Program-made: the position numbers and the translations under genes | Shown: positions 49,468-56,674 of the stretch, in pieces | Position numbering within the stretch: position 1 is the stretch's first letter | Layout: every line of letters starts with the position of its first letter | Assembly: GCF_013408145.1 (NCBI RefSeq) | Contig: NZ_JACBZI010000001.1 | Location: 1,905,501-1,969,500 of the forward strand | Direction of reading: 5' to 3' | DNA: 64,000 nucleotides | Origin: Nocardioides marinus | GTDB lineage: Bacteria > Actinomycetota > Actinomycetes > Propionibacteriales > Nocardioidaceae | The notes under the pieces: model-generated | What the model was told of the DNA's origin: nothing | Database searches by the model: none | Seen by the model: only the letters and a program-made list of their open reading frames with translations

Positions 49468-50403
49468 ATGCTCGAGCACCTGGCCAGCCCCCTCGGCGTC
49501 CTGCTGCGCCGCGACATGGTCGCGGCCGGCCTGGACGACCGCGCCATCCTGCATCGCAAGCGCGCGGGACAGATCGTCCCCCTTCGACACGGCGCGTACG
49601 CGCTGGCGACGGCATGGCAGGCCGCCGACGGACGTACGCGCCATCTCATGCTGTCCGAGGCAGTGCTCGAGCTCTTCCGGGACGACGTCGCGCTGTCACA
49701 CGTCAGCGCCGCCATCGCGTACGGCGCTCCCGACTGGCAGGTCCCCCTCGGCGAGGCCCATCTCACCTCGCTCCACCGCATCGGGGAGCGCAACCGCGCC
49801 CGGGTCAGACACCATCGTGGGGAGCTGGGTGTCCTCGACGTGACCCGGTCGGAGGGCCACTGGATCACCACGCCGACGCGCACGGCCCTCGACACTGCGT
49901 CGATCCTGACGAGGGACGCCGCCGCCTGCGTCCTCGACTGGTTCATCGAGCAGGGGACGACCAGCCTGCCTGAGCTTCGCGCGACCCTCGACGCACGCGA
50001 CGCCTGGCGGGACCACCTCGACCTGACCTACAAGCTGTCGCTCGCCGCCGCTGGCTCGCAGAGCGTGGGCGAGACCCGCAGCCGGTTGTTGTTCGGCGAC
50101 CACGGTCTGCCCTCACCCGTCCTCCAGCTCGAGATCCACGAGCCTGGCGGCCGCCTCGTGGGGATCGTGGACTTCGCCTGGCCCGAGCACCGACTGATCG
50201 TCGAGTTCGACGGCCGGGAGAAGTACCACCGGCATCGACGCCCCGGGGAGACCATCGAGCAGATGGTGCTGCGCGAGAAGGCGCGTGAGGACCGGATCCG
50301 CGAGCTGACAGGGTGGACCGTCGTACGCATCACCTGGGCCGACCTGGTGCGGCCGGACCTGCTCGTGGCCCGACTGCGCCGGTTCATGGCGAGGGCAGCT
50401 TGA
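49468..50403 (+). CDS. AbiEi-like / DUF559 (Vsr-like nuclease fold) protein in inverted-repeat element
   Basis: Function unknown, 311 residues from ATG 49468. The N-terminal helix-turn-helix part (GVLLRRDMVAAGLDDRAI, RAGQIVPLRHGAYAL) resembles AbiEi antitoxin winged helices. The C-terminal part has all DUF559 marks: GETRSRLL with its Glu, VGIVDFAWPEHRLIVEFDGR with Asp and Glu-x-Asp-Gly, EKYH, then AREDRIRELTGWTVVRITW. The spacing D...E-F-D-G..K is that of a PD-(D/E)xK/Vsr active site and looks intact. It shares architecture but little sequence with the gene at 7508-8467. No toxin partner is adjacent. Flanked on both sides by 74-bp inverted repeats. Confidence 0.78.
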   Translation: MLEHLASPLGVLLRRDMVAAGLDDRAILHRKRAGQIVPLRHGAYALATAWQAADGRTRHLMLSEAVLELFRDDVALSHVSAAIAYGAPDWQVPLGEAHLTSLHRIGERNRARVRHHRGELGVLDVTRSEGHWITTPTRTALDTASILTRDAAACVLDWFIEQGTTSLPELRATLDARDAWRDHLDLTYKLSLAAAGSQSVGETRSRLLFGDHGLPSPVLQLEIHEPGGRLVGIVDFAWPEHRLIVEFDGREKYHRHRRPGETIEQMVLREKAREDRIRELTGWTVVRITWADLVRPDLLVARLRRFMARAA

Positions 50404-50441
50404 CCGGACGCTTCCGAGCGCCGGGTCACCGCTCCCTGAGC

Positions 50442-50515
50442 GTCAGACCTTCGCGTGTGCGGTCGAAGGTTCGACCGCGACGTGAAAGGTCTGACTGACA
50501 TCAGTCAGACCTTCC
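50442..50515 (-). repeat. Right 74-bp inverted repeat of DUF559 element
   Basis: Reverse-complement copy of 49326-49399 with seven differences. Two of these are the GG/CC loop of the inner hairpin, so the flip leaves pairing intact. It ends four bases before the stop codon of the minus-strand SDR gene. Confidence 0.88.
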
Positions 50516-50519
50516 CAGA

Positions 50520-51401
50520 TCACGCCCCGTACACCGGCTCCGGAGCGGGGGCAGCAGCGATCATGGACCGCAGGGCGGGGCCGACGTCGGCAGCGGACCA
50601 CCGACCACCGGCGTCGCGGGACTCCCCGTGGCGCCAGCCGTCCTCGAGGGTGATCAGCGAGCCGTCGATCTCGATCATCCGGCCGGTCACGTCACCGGCG
50701 TCCTCGGAGGCCAGCCAGGCCACGATCGGGGAGTTGTCCTCGGGCAGCGCCATCTCGGAGGTGTCGAAGGCGCCCTCGGTCATCCGGGTCTTCGCCACCG
50801 GCGCGATCGCGTTGACGGTGACGCCGTAGCGACCCATCTCCTGGGCGGCGACGAGCGTCAGGCCGGCCACGCCAGCCTTGGCCGCGGAGTACGCCGACTG
50901 TCCGACCGAGCCCTGCAGCCCCGCACCGGAGGAGGTGTTGATGACCCGCGCGGCGCGCTGGCGACCCGCCTTGGACTCGTCGCGCCAGTAGGAGCCGGCG
51001 TGCCGCAGCGGGGCGAAGTGGCCCTTCAGCAGCACCCGGATGACCGCGTCCCACTCCTCCTCGGAGGTGTTGACCAGCATCCGGTCCCGCACGAAGCCGG
51101 CGTTGTTGACCAGGATGTCCAGCCCCCCGAAGGTCTCGACGGCCTGCTGCACCATCGCGGCCGACTGATCCCAGTCGGCCACGTCGGCGGTGTTGACCAC
51201 AGCCCGCCCGCCGGCGGCCTCGATCTCGGCGACCACCGACTCGGCCGGCGTCTCACCGGTGTCCTCACCGGCGAGGGACACGCCGTAGTCGTTGACGACC
51301 ACCGCGGCACCGTGCCGGGCGAGCTCGAGGGCGTGGGCGCGGCCGATGCCGCGACCGGCACCGGTGACGATCGCGACGCGACCGGCGAGGAGAGAGGACA
51401 C
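50520..51401 (-). CDS. SDR-family dehydrogenase, Rv3548c-like
   Basis: Short-chain dehydrogenase, 293 residues. NAD(P) loop VTGAGRGIGRAHA, structural NNAG, catalytic Ser in NTSSGAG, and YSAAKAG with Tyr and Lys. An insertion (NDYGVSLAGEDTGE) and a C-terminal extension of about 50 residues mark the Rv3548c/17-beta-HSD type 4-like branch. In Mycobacterium Rv3548c is part of the KstR2 regulon, thought to act on CoA esters of ring C/D breakdown. It follows the next SDR by 25 bases and is probably read from the KstR2-controlled promoter at 52185. Confidence 0.85.
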   Translation of the reverse strand: MSSLLAGRVAIVTGAGRGIGRAHALELARHGAAVVVNDYGVSLAGEDTGETPAESVVAEIEAAGGRAVVNTADVADWDQSAAMVQQAVETFGGLDILVNNAGFVRDRMLVNTSEEEWDAVIRVLLKGHFAPLRHAGSYWRDESKAGRQRAARVINTSSGAGLQGSVGQSAYSAAKAGVAGLTLVAAQEMGRYGVTVNAIAPVAKTRMTEGAFDTSEMALPEDNSPIVAWLASEDAGDVTGRMIEIDGSLITLEDGWRHGESRDAGGRWSAADVGPALRSMIAAAPAPEPVYGA

Positions 51402-51426
51402 AGGGGCTCCTTGGGATGTCGGTGGT

Positions 51427-52173
51427 TCAGATGTGCAGGAAGACGGGCGGCTCGCCGCCGCCGTCGCAGGTGACCCGCGCGCCGGAGACGTACGACGCCA
51501 GGTCGCTGGCCAGGAAGACGGCCACGTTGCCCACCTCGGTCGGCGTCGCCATCCGACCGAGCGGGATGGTGGCCTCGATCGCGGCGACCCGCGAGTCGTC
51601 GCCGTAGTGGTCGTCGGTCTGCTCGGTGCGGCACAGGCCGACGTCGATCGCGTTGACCCGCACCCGCGGCCCCCACTCCATCGCCAGCGAGCGGGTGAGC
51701 GAGTCCAGACCGGCCTTGGCCGCGCCGTACGCGGCGATCGTGGGCGCCGGACGGTGGGCGGAGATCGAGGAGATGTTGACGATCGCGCCGCCCGTCCCCT
51801 GCTCCTGCATGACCCGGTTGGCGGCCTGGGCCAGCACCAGCGGGGCGCTGAGGTTGAGGGCGAGGATCTTGTCGTGGAAGCGCGGTGACGCGGTCGCGGC
51901 GTCGGTCGCCGGCGCTCCCCCGGCGTTGTTGACCAAGACGTCCAGCGACCCGTGCTCGGCGACGACCGCGTCCACGAGGGCAGTGACCGCCTCGGGGTCC
52001 CGCACGTCGCAGACGTGGTGGGAGCTGCCGGGGACCGGCTCCACCTCCGAGCGGGAGCAGGTGACCACGTTCGCCCCTGAGGACAGGAACGCCGAGGTGA
52101 TCCCCCGGCCGATGCCGCGGGTGCCTCCGGTGACGAGGACGACCTTCCCGGTCAGGTCCAGCAAGAGCGCCAT
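51427..52173 (-). CDS. SDR-family dehydrogenase, Rv3549c-like
   Basis: 248 residues. Glycine loop VTGGTRGIGRGI, DVRDPEAV, NNAGGAP, ISSISA and YGAAKAG with the catalytic Tyr-x3-Lys; the end VSGARVTCDGGGEPPVFLHI is close to family C-termini. First gene of a two-SDR unit on the minus strand, divergent from echA20-ipdABC, with a KstR2 operator 12 bases upstream. The same divergent arrangement is found for Rv3549c/Rv3550. Substrate not established. Confidence 0.85.
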   Translation of the reverse strand: MALLLDLTGKVVLVTGGTRGIGRGITSAFLSSGANVVTCSRSEVEPVPGSSHHVCDVRDPEAVTALVDAVVAEHGSLDVLVNNAGGAPATDAATASPRFHDKILALNLSAPLVLAQAANRVMQEQGTGGAIVNISSISAHRPAPTIAAYGAAKAGLDSLTRSLAMEWGPRVRVNAIDVGLCRTEQTDDHYGDDSRVAAIEATIPLGRMATPTEVGNVAVFLASDLASYVSGARVTCDGGGEPPVFLHI

Positions 52174-52184
52174 GCTGCTACCCT

Positions 52185-52198
52185 ACCAAGCACTTGCT
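52185..52198. promoter_or_regulatory. KstR2 operator between SDR pair and echA20-ipdABC
   Basis: ACCAAGCACTTGCT matches the KstR2 motif AnCAAGnnCTTGnT at every fixed base. The surrounding TACCCTACCAAGCACTTGCT and following TGGTTG are identical to those of the second site at 61937, so the two operators share more than the consensus. Confidence 0.9.
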
Positions 52199-52204
52199 TG
52201 GTTG

Positions 52205-52289
52205 GGTCTCGACAGGCTCGACCACCGGATAGCCGGCTCGACCACCGGAAAACCGGCTCGACCACCGAGAGCCGAGGCTCGACCACCGA
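52205..52289. repeat. Family-B short repeat followed by tandem half-units, echA20 leader
   Basis: GGTCTCGACAGGCTCGACCA with CC (52205-52226) is the compact family-B element. It is followed by three more GGCTCGACCACCG half-units, 20 to 21 bases apart. They fill the leader between the KstR2 operator and the echA20 ribosome site (CAGGAG, 52294-52299) and would be transcribed. Confidence 0.7.
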
Positions 52290-52303
52290 CCTGCAGGAGC
52301 CAC

Positions 52304-53065
52304 ATGCCCATCACCTCCGAGCTCCGCGACGACGGCATCCGCGTCGTCACGATGGAGCACCCACCCGTCAACGCCCTGACCGTGCAGGGCTGGTTCGACG
52401 TCGCCGCCGCGCTCGACGAGGCCAGCGCCGACATGGACACCAAGGTCGTCTTGCTGCGCGCCGAGGGGCGGGGCTTCAACGCCGGGGTCGACATCAAGGA
52501 GATGCAGCACACCAGCGGCTTCGACGCGCTGATCGGCGCCAACAAGGGCTGCTACGCCGCGTTCAAGGCCGTCTACGAGTGCTCGGTGCCGGTCATCGCG
52601 GCGGTCAACGGCTTCTGCGTCGGCGGCGGGGTCGGCCTGGTCGGCAACGCCGACTGCATCGTGGCCAGCGACGACGCCTACTTCGGCGTCCCGGAGGTCA
52701 ACCAGGGCGCGCTGGGCGCCGCCACCCACATGGCCCGTCTGGTCCCGCCGCACATGCTGCGCACGCTGTACTTCACCGCGCGCACGATCAAGGCCGTGGA
52801 CCTCGTGCAGTTCGGCTCGGTCCTGGAGACGGTGCCGCGCGAGGAGCTGATGGACGCCGCGCTGCGGGTCGCGACCGACATCGCGAGCAAGGACACCCGG
52901 GTCATCCGCGCCGCCAAGGAGGCGCTCAACGGCATCGACCCGGTCGACGTGAACAAGAGCTACCGCTTCGAGCAGGGGTTCACCTTCGAGCTGAACCTCG
53001 CCGGAGTGGCCGACGAGCTGCGCGACGAGTTCGCGGGCACCGAGAAGGCGAAGGGGAGCAAGTGA
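52304..53065 (+). CDS. echA20: Enoyl-CoA hydratase-family ring hydrolase EchA20
   Basis: Crotonase-fold protein, 253 residues from ATG 52304. Segments RAEGRGFNAGVDIKEM and VNGFCVGGGVGLVGNADCIVA make the oxyanion hole. EchA20 of Mycobacterium opens ring D of the 5-OH-HIC/HIEC-type CoA intermediates in the KstR2 pathway. It is first in the order echA20-ipdA-ipdB-ipdC, with four-base overlaps between all later genes, so the four are translated as one unit. Confidence 0.9.
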   Translation: MPITSELRDDGIRVVTMEHPPVNALTVQGWFDVAAALDEASADMDTKVVLLRAEGRGFNAGVDIKEMQHTSGFDALIGANKGCYAAFKAVYECSVPVIAAVNGFCVGGGVGLVGNADCIVASDDAYFGVPEVNQGALGAATHMARLVPPHMLRTLYFTARTIKAVDLVQFGSVLETVPREELMDAALRVATDIASKDTRVIRAAKEALNGIDPVDVNKSYRFEQGFTFELNLAGVADELRDEFAGTEKAKGSK

Positions 53066-53958
53066 AGGGCCCACGCGACAAGCGGATGTCGATCGACGAG
53101 GTCGTCGACACCCTCGAGGACGGCATGACCATCGGCATCGGCGGGTGGGGGCCCCGGCGCAAGCCGATGGCCCTGGTCCGCGCGATCTACCGCTCGGGGC
53201 TCAAGGACCTCACCCTGGTCAGCTGGGGCGGCGCCGACGTCGGCCTGCTGACCCGCGCCGGCAAGGTGCGCAAGCTGGTCTACGCCTTCGTCTCCCTCGA
53301 CAGCGTGCCCCTGGAGCCGAACTTCCAGAAGGCGCGCCAGGAGGGCACGGTCCCCGAGGTCGTCGAGCTCGACGAGGGCATGTTCAACACCGGGCTCCAG
53401 GCCGCCGCGCAGCGCCTGCCGTTCCTGCCGATGCGCGCCGGCCTGGGCAGCGACGTCCTGGTGAACAACCCCTGGATCAAGACCGTGCAGAGCCCGTACG
53501 ACGAGGGGTTCGGTCACGAGGAGCTCGTCGCCGTGCCCGCGCTGCGCCTCGACGTGGCGCTGGTCCACATGAACCGCGCCGACCAGCACGGCAACGCGAC
53601 GTACCTCGGCCCCGACCCGTACTTCGACGACCTGTTCTGCATGGCGGCCGACCGTGCCTACGTCAGCTGCGAGCAGGTCGTCGACACCGCCGGCCTCAGC
53701 CACGACACCCCGGTCCAGCGGCTGCTGCTCAACCGGATGATGGTCAGCGGCGTCGTCGAGACGCCGAACGGCGCGCACTTCACGACCTGCACCCCCGACT
53801 ACGAGCGCGACGAGAAGTTCCAGCGCGCGTACGCCGCTGCCGCCGGCGGGTCCGAGGAGGACTGGCAGGCGTTCCACGACCGGTTCCTGGCCGGTGACGA
53901 GGCGGCCTACCAGGCGGCCGTGACGGCCTTCCGCAACGAGCAGGAGCAGCAGGCATGA
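53062..53958 (+). CDS. ipdA: COCHEA-CoA hydrolase subunit alpha
   Basis: CoA-transferase-fold subunit that, with IpdB, opens the last steroid ring (ring C) by a retro-Claisen-like hydrolysis. The product is 298 residues. Family segments are GMTIGIGGWGPRRKPMAL, VSWGGADVGLL, RAGLGSDVL and HMNRADQHGNATYLGP. E105 in VELDEGMF lies at the place I recall for the catalytic Glu of rhodococcal IpdA. GTG 53062 overlaps the echA20 stop; an internal ATG (MSIDEVV) is the alternative start. Confidence 0.92.
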   Translation: MKGPRDKRMSIDEVVDTLEDGMTIGIGGWGPRRKPMALVRAIYRSGLKDLTLVSWGGADVGLLTRAGKVRKLVYAFVSLDSVPLEPNFQKARQEGTVPEVVELDEGMFNTGLQAAAQRLPFLPMRAGLGSDVLVNNPWIKTVQSPYDEGFGHEELVAVPALRLDVALVHMNRADQHGNATYLGPDPYFDDLFCMAADRAYVSCEQVVDTAGLSHDTPVQRLLLNRMMVSGVVETPNGAHFTTCTPDYERDEKFQRAYAAAAGGSEEDWQAFHDRFLAGDEAAYQAAVTAFRNEQEQQA

Positions 53959-54743
53959 GCACCAGCACCGACCTCACGACCGCCGACGTCTGCGCGGCGG
54001 CGATCGCCGATGCCTTCAAGGACGACGGGGAGATCTTCGCCAGCCCGATGGGCATGCTGCCAATGCTGGGCGTCCGGCTGGCCAAGCTGACCTCCAACCC
54101 CGACCTGGTGATCTCCGACGGCGAGGCGCTGTTCCTCGCCGGGGTGCCGCCGCTGTTCGCCAAGGCCGACAAGGTCGAGGGCTGGATCCCGTTCCGTCGG
54201 GTCTTCGACGTCGTGGCCTACGGCAAGCGGCACGTGATGATGGGCGCGACCCAGATCGACCGCCAGGGCAACCAGAACATCTCCGCGATCGGCGACTTCG
54301 CCCAGCCCAAGCGCCAGCTCCTCGGCTCGCGCGGCGCCCCGGGCAACACGGTCAACAACCGCACGTCGTACTGGGTCCCCAGGCACTCCCCCCGCGTGTT
54401 CGTGGAGGCCGTCGACATCGTCTCGGGCGTCGGCCCGTCGCGTGCCGCGGCCGCCGGGCCCGCGGCCAGCCGCTTCAACGACATCCACCGGATCGTCTCC
54501 AACCTGGGCGTCCTCGACGTCAACGGCCCCGAGCGCACGTTGCGGCTGCTCTCGGTGCACCCGGGCGTCACCGTCGACGAGGTCCGCGCGGCCAGCGGCT
54601 GCGAGATCCACGTGGACGGCGCGGACAGCGACGTACCCGAGACGCGGCTGCCCACCACCGAGGAGCAGCTGATCATCCGCGAGGTGCTCGACCCCAAGGG
54701 TCTGCGCTTCAAGGAGGTCCCCCGACCGGAGGCGGCCACGTGA
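53955..54743 (+). CDS. ipdB: COCHEA-CoA hydrolase subunit beta
   Basis: 262 residues, CoA-transferase beta-type fold. It keeps FASPMGMLPMLGVRLAKLTS, GEALFLAG, MMGATQIDRQGNQNISAIGD and GAPGNTVNN. It lacks a clear nucleophilic Glu of true CoA-transferases, which fits a hydrolase. ATG 53955 overlaps the ipdA stop (ATGA). It should form the alpha2beta2 IpdAB enzyme. Confidence 0.92.
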   Translation: MSTSTDLTTADVCAAAIADAFKDDGEIFASPMGMLPMLGVRLAKLTSNPDLVISDGEALFLAGVPPLFAKADKVEGWIPFRRVFDVVAYGKRHVMMGATQIDRQGNQNISAIGDFAQPKRQLLGSRGAPGNTVNNRTSYWVPRHSPRVFVEAVDIVSGVGPSRAAAAGPAASRFNDIHRIVSNLGVLDVNGPERTLRLLSVHPGVTVDEVRAASGCEIHVDGADSDVPETRLPTTEEQLIIREVLDPKGLRFKEVPRPEAAT

Positions 54744-55822
54744 TCGAGCAGCGCATCCGTACGCCGTTCACCGACCTCGTCGGCGTCCGGCACCCCGTCG
54801 TCCAGACCGGCATGGGCTGGGTCTCCGGTGCCCGGCTGGTCTCCGGCACCGCCAACGCCGGCGGGCTGGGCATCCTGGCCAGCGCGACGATGTCCTACGA
54901 GGAGCTCGAGGAGGCGATCGTCGAGGTCAAGGGCCGCACCGACGCCCCCTTCGGGGTCAACCTCCGCGCCGACGCCGGTGACGCCCCGCAGCGCGTGGAG
55001 CTGCTCATCGAGCACGGTGTGAAGGTCGCCTCCTTCGCGCTCCAGCCCAAGCCCGAGCTGGTCTCGCGGCTCAAGGACCACGGCGTCGTCGTCATGCCCT
55101 CGATCGGTGCGGCCAAGCACGCGATCAAGGTCGCCGGCTGGGGTGCGGACGCGGTGATGGTGCAGGGCGGCGAGGGCGGTGGCCACACCGGCCCGGTCCC
55201 CACCACGCTCCTGCTCCCGTCCGTCCTGGACGCGCTCACCAGCGTGGACAGCGACATCCCGGTCGTCGCTGCGGGGGGCTTCTTCGACGGGCGGGGCCTC
55301 GCCGCCGCCCTGTCGTACGGCGCCGCCGCGGTCGGCATGGGCACCCGCTTCCTGCTCACCCAGGACTCCGCGGTCCCCGACGCGGTCAAGCAGCTCTACC
55401 TCGAGCGCGGTCTCACCGACACGGTCGTCACCGCCAAGGTGGACGGGATGCCGCACCGGATGCTGCGCACCGGCCTGGTCGAGGAGGTCGAGGAGACCTC
55501 ACGCCTGCGCCGGCTCGGCCCGACGGCCAAGCGGACGCTGGAGTTCAAGAAGGACTCCGGGATGTCGTGGTTGGGGCTGGCCAAGGACGGCCGCGCCATG
55601 AAGAAGGCGTCGGGTCGCACGCTCGGCCAGATGGCGCTGGCCGCGAACACGCCCACGATGCTCAAGGCCGGTCTCGTCGAGGGCGACACCTCGGCGGGCG
55701 TGCTGGCGTCCGGCCAGGTCGTCGGGATGATCGACGACCTGCCCACCTGCGAGGAGCTGATCGACCGCGTGGTCACCGGTGCCGCCCAGGAGCTGGGCCG
55801 GGCGGCGTCGTACGTCGTCTGA
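54740..55822 (+). CDS. ipdC: IpdC-type flavin-dependent enoyl-CoA oxidoreductase
   Basis: FMN-binding TIM-barrel protein of the nitronate monooxygenase superfamily, 360 residues. NAGGLGILASATMSYEEL, FGVNLRADAGDA, the flavin loop VQGGEGGGHTGPVPT and VVAAGGFFDGRGLAAALSYG are clear. IpdC introduces a double bond in the HIC-CoA series of ring C/D breakdown. It overlaps ipdB by four bases. In Mycobacterium a ferredoxin gene (fdxB) follows; here a palindromic repeat and a convergent sulfotransferase-like gene follow instead. Confidence 0.9.
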   Translation: MIEQRIRTPFTDLVGVRHPVVQTGMGWVSGARLVSGTANAGGLGILASATMSYEELEEAIVEVKGRTDAPFGVNLRADAGDAPQRVELLIEHGVKVASFALQPKPELVSRLKDHGVVVMPSIGAAKHAIKVAGWGADAVMVQGGEGGGHTGPVPTTLLLPSVLDALTSVDSDIPVVAAGGFFDGRGLAAALSYGAAAVGMGTRFLLTQDSAVPDAVKQLYLERGLTDTVVTAKVDGMPHRMLRTGLVEEVEETSRLRRLGPTAKRTLEFKKDSGMSWLGLAKDGRAMKKASGRTLGQMALAANTPTMLKAGLVEGDTSAGVLASGQVVGMIDDLPTCEELIDRVVTGAAQELGRAASYVV

Positions 55823-55844
55823 CCGACTCGTCGACCGGAACTGC

Positions 55845-55902
55845 CGCTTGTCGACCGGAGTTCCGGTCGACAAGCGCCGGTTCCACCACCCGGGTGGTGG
55901 AA
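55845..55902. repeat. Two near-contiguous perfect palindromes
   Basis: CGCTTGTCGACCGGA and TCCGGTCGACAAGCG (55845-55859, 55862-55876) pair around GT; then TTCCACCACCC/GGGTGGTGGAA (55881-55902) is a 22-base perfect palindrome. GGAACTGCC occurs before the first and after the second. The pair lies between two convergent stop codons. Confidence 0.8.
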
Positions 55903-55911
55903 CTGCCCCGC

Positions 55912-56598
55912 TCAGCCGCCCGGCACGTACCCCTGCGGCGGCGCCCACTCGCCGTCGTTGTCGAGCAGGTGCTGCCAGATGTCGTACTCGGCGCGGTAGT
56001 GCTCGGTCAGGCGCGATCGGGTGTCGGGCGAGAGCTCGGGCAGGGCCTGCGAGGTCGACCAGTTCTTCGTGACGACCTCGACCTCGCGGCCCAGGCGCCG
56101 GTCGATGTAGCCCTGCCAGGCGTCGGGGCGCTCGAGCGCGAAGATGCGGTCCACGCCGATGGCCAGGGAGTCGTCGAGGGAGACGAAGCGCGCCTGTCGG
56201 CCGTTGATCGCGCCGGGCCGACCCTCGATGTGCGCGACGACGAACTCCTCGAAGGAGACCTCACCGGTCCACTTGCCGTCGTTCTTCTCGGCCAGGGCCG
56301 GGCGCTGGCGGTAGCGCCACCAGGACTCCAGCCACGACACCGGCTCGCGGTAGAGCGTGACCAGCTCGTAGTCGCTGCGCTGGTAGCCGGCGCCGGCCAG
56401 CACCGGGACCATCCGCTTGGTGAAGGTGCGGCAGTTCATGTGCTTGAGCTTGGGGTTGACCCGCATCAGGATCTCCGCGTGCCCCTTGAGGCTGGTGACC
56501 AGCGTCGTCGACGCACACTTGGGCATCGAGAGCATCACGAAGCCGTGGGCAGGCAGGGCGATCACGTCCGCGAACCTATCCCACGCAGGCTCCCCCAC
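55912..56598 (-). CDS. Sulfotransferase-family protein
   Basis: 228 residues. The PAPS 5'-phosphosulfate loop is seen as MLSMPKCASTTLVTSL (PKCAST for the usual PKxGTT/S) and the 3'-phosphate site as YREPVSWLESWWRYRQRP with its Arg and Ser. The rest has the charged, Trp-rich character of small bacterial sulfotransferases. Acceptor unknown: glycolipid, sterol or surface sugar are all possible. It interrupts the ipdC-fadA6 order of the KstR2 regulon, is convergent with ipdC and divergent from the next gene, and has no KstR2 site. ATG 56598 or a GTG at 56565 may be the start. Confidence 0.72.
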   Translation of the reverse strand: MGEPAWDRFADVIALPAHGFVMLSMPKCASTTLVTSLKGHAEILMRVNPKLKHMNCRTFTKRMVPVLAGAGYQRSDYELVTLYREPVSWLESWWRYRQRPALAEKNDGKWTGEVSFEEFVVAHIEGRPGAINGRQARFVSLDDSLAIGVDRIFALERPDAWQGYIDRRLGREVEVVTKNWSTSQALPELSPDTRSRLTEHYRAEYDIWQHLLDNDGEWAPPQGYVPGG

Positions 56599-56674
56599 GA
56601 GTCGCCGCCCACTGGTCGCCGGACGTTCACCGGGTCGTCGCCGACGGACGCCGATGTGGTGCGTTGATCAGGCC

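Larger units (their letters stand above)
49326..50515. mobile_element. Putative element: DUF559-type gene between 74-bp inverted repeats
   Basis: A 1,190-bp segment bounded by 74-bp inverted repeats (67 of 74 positions identical) that holds one gene reading left to right. It sits exactly in the gap between convergent fadA5 and a minus-strand SDR gene: 14 bases after one stop and four bases after the other. No target-site duplication is evident. There is no transposase, so mobility, if any, would depend on the DUF559 protein or be acquired in trans. The same place in Mycobacterium holds an unrelated gene. That this is a unit is clear from the repeats; that it moves is inference. Confidence 0.5.

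Noticed and set aside
49326..50515. Classical insertion sequence
   Set aside because: No DDE, HUH or serine/tyrosine recombinase motif is present in its only gene, and no target-site duplication is visible.
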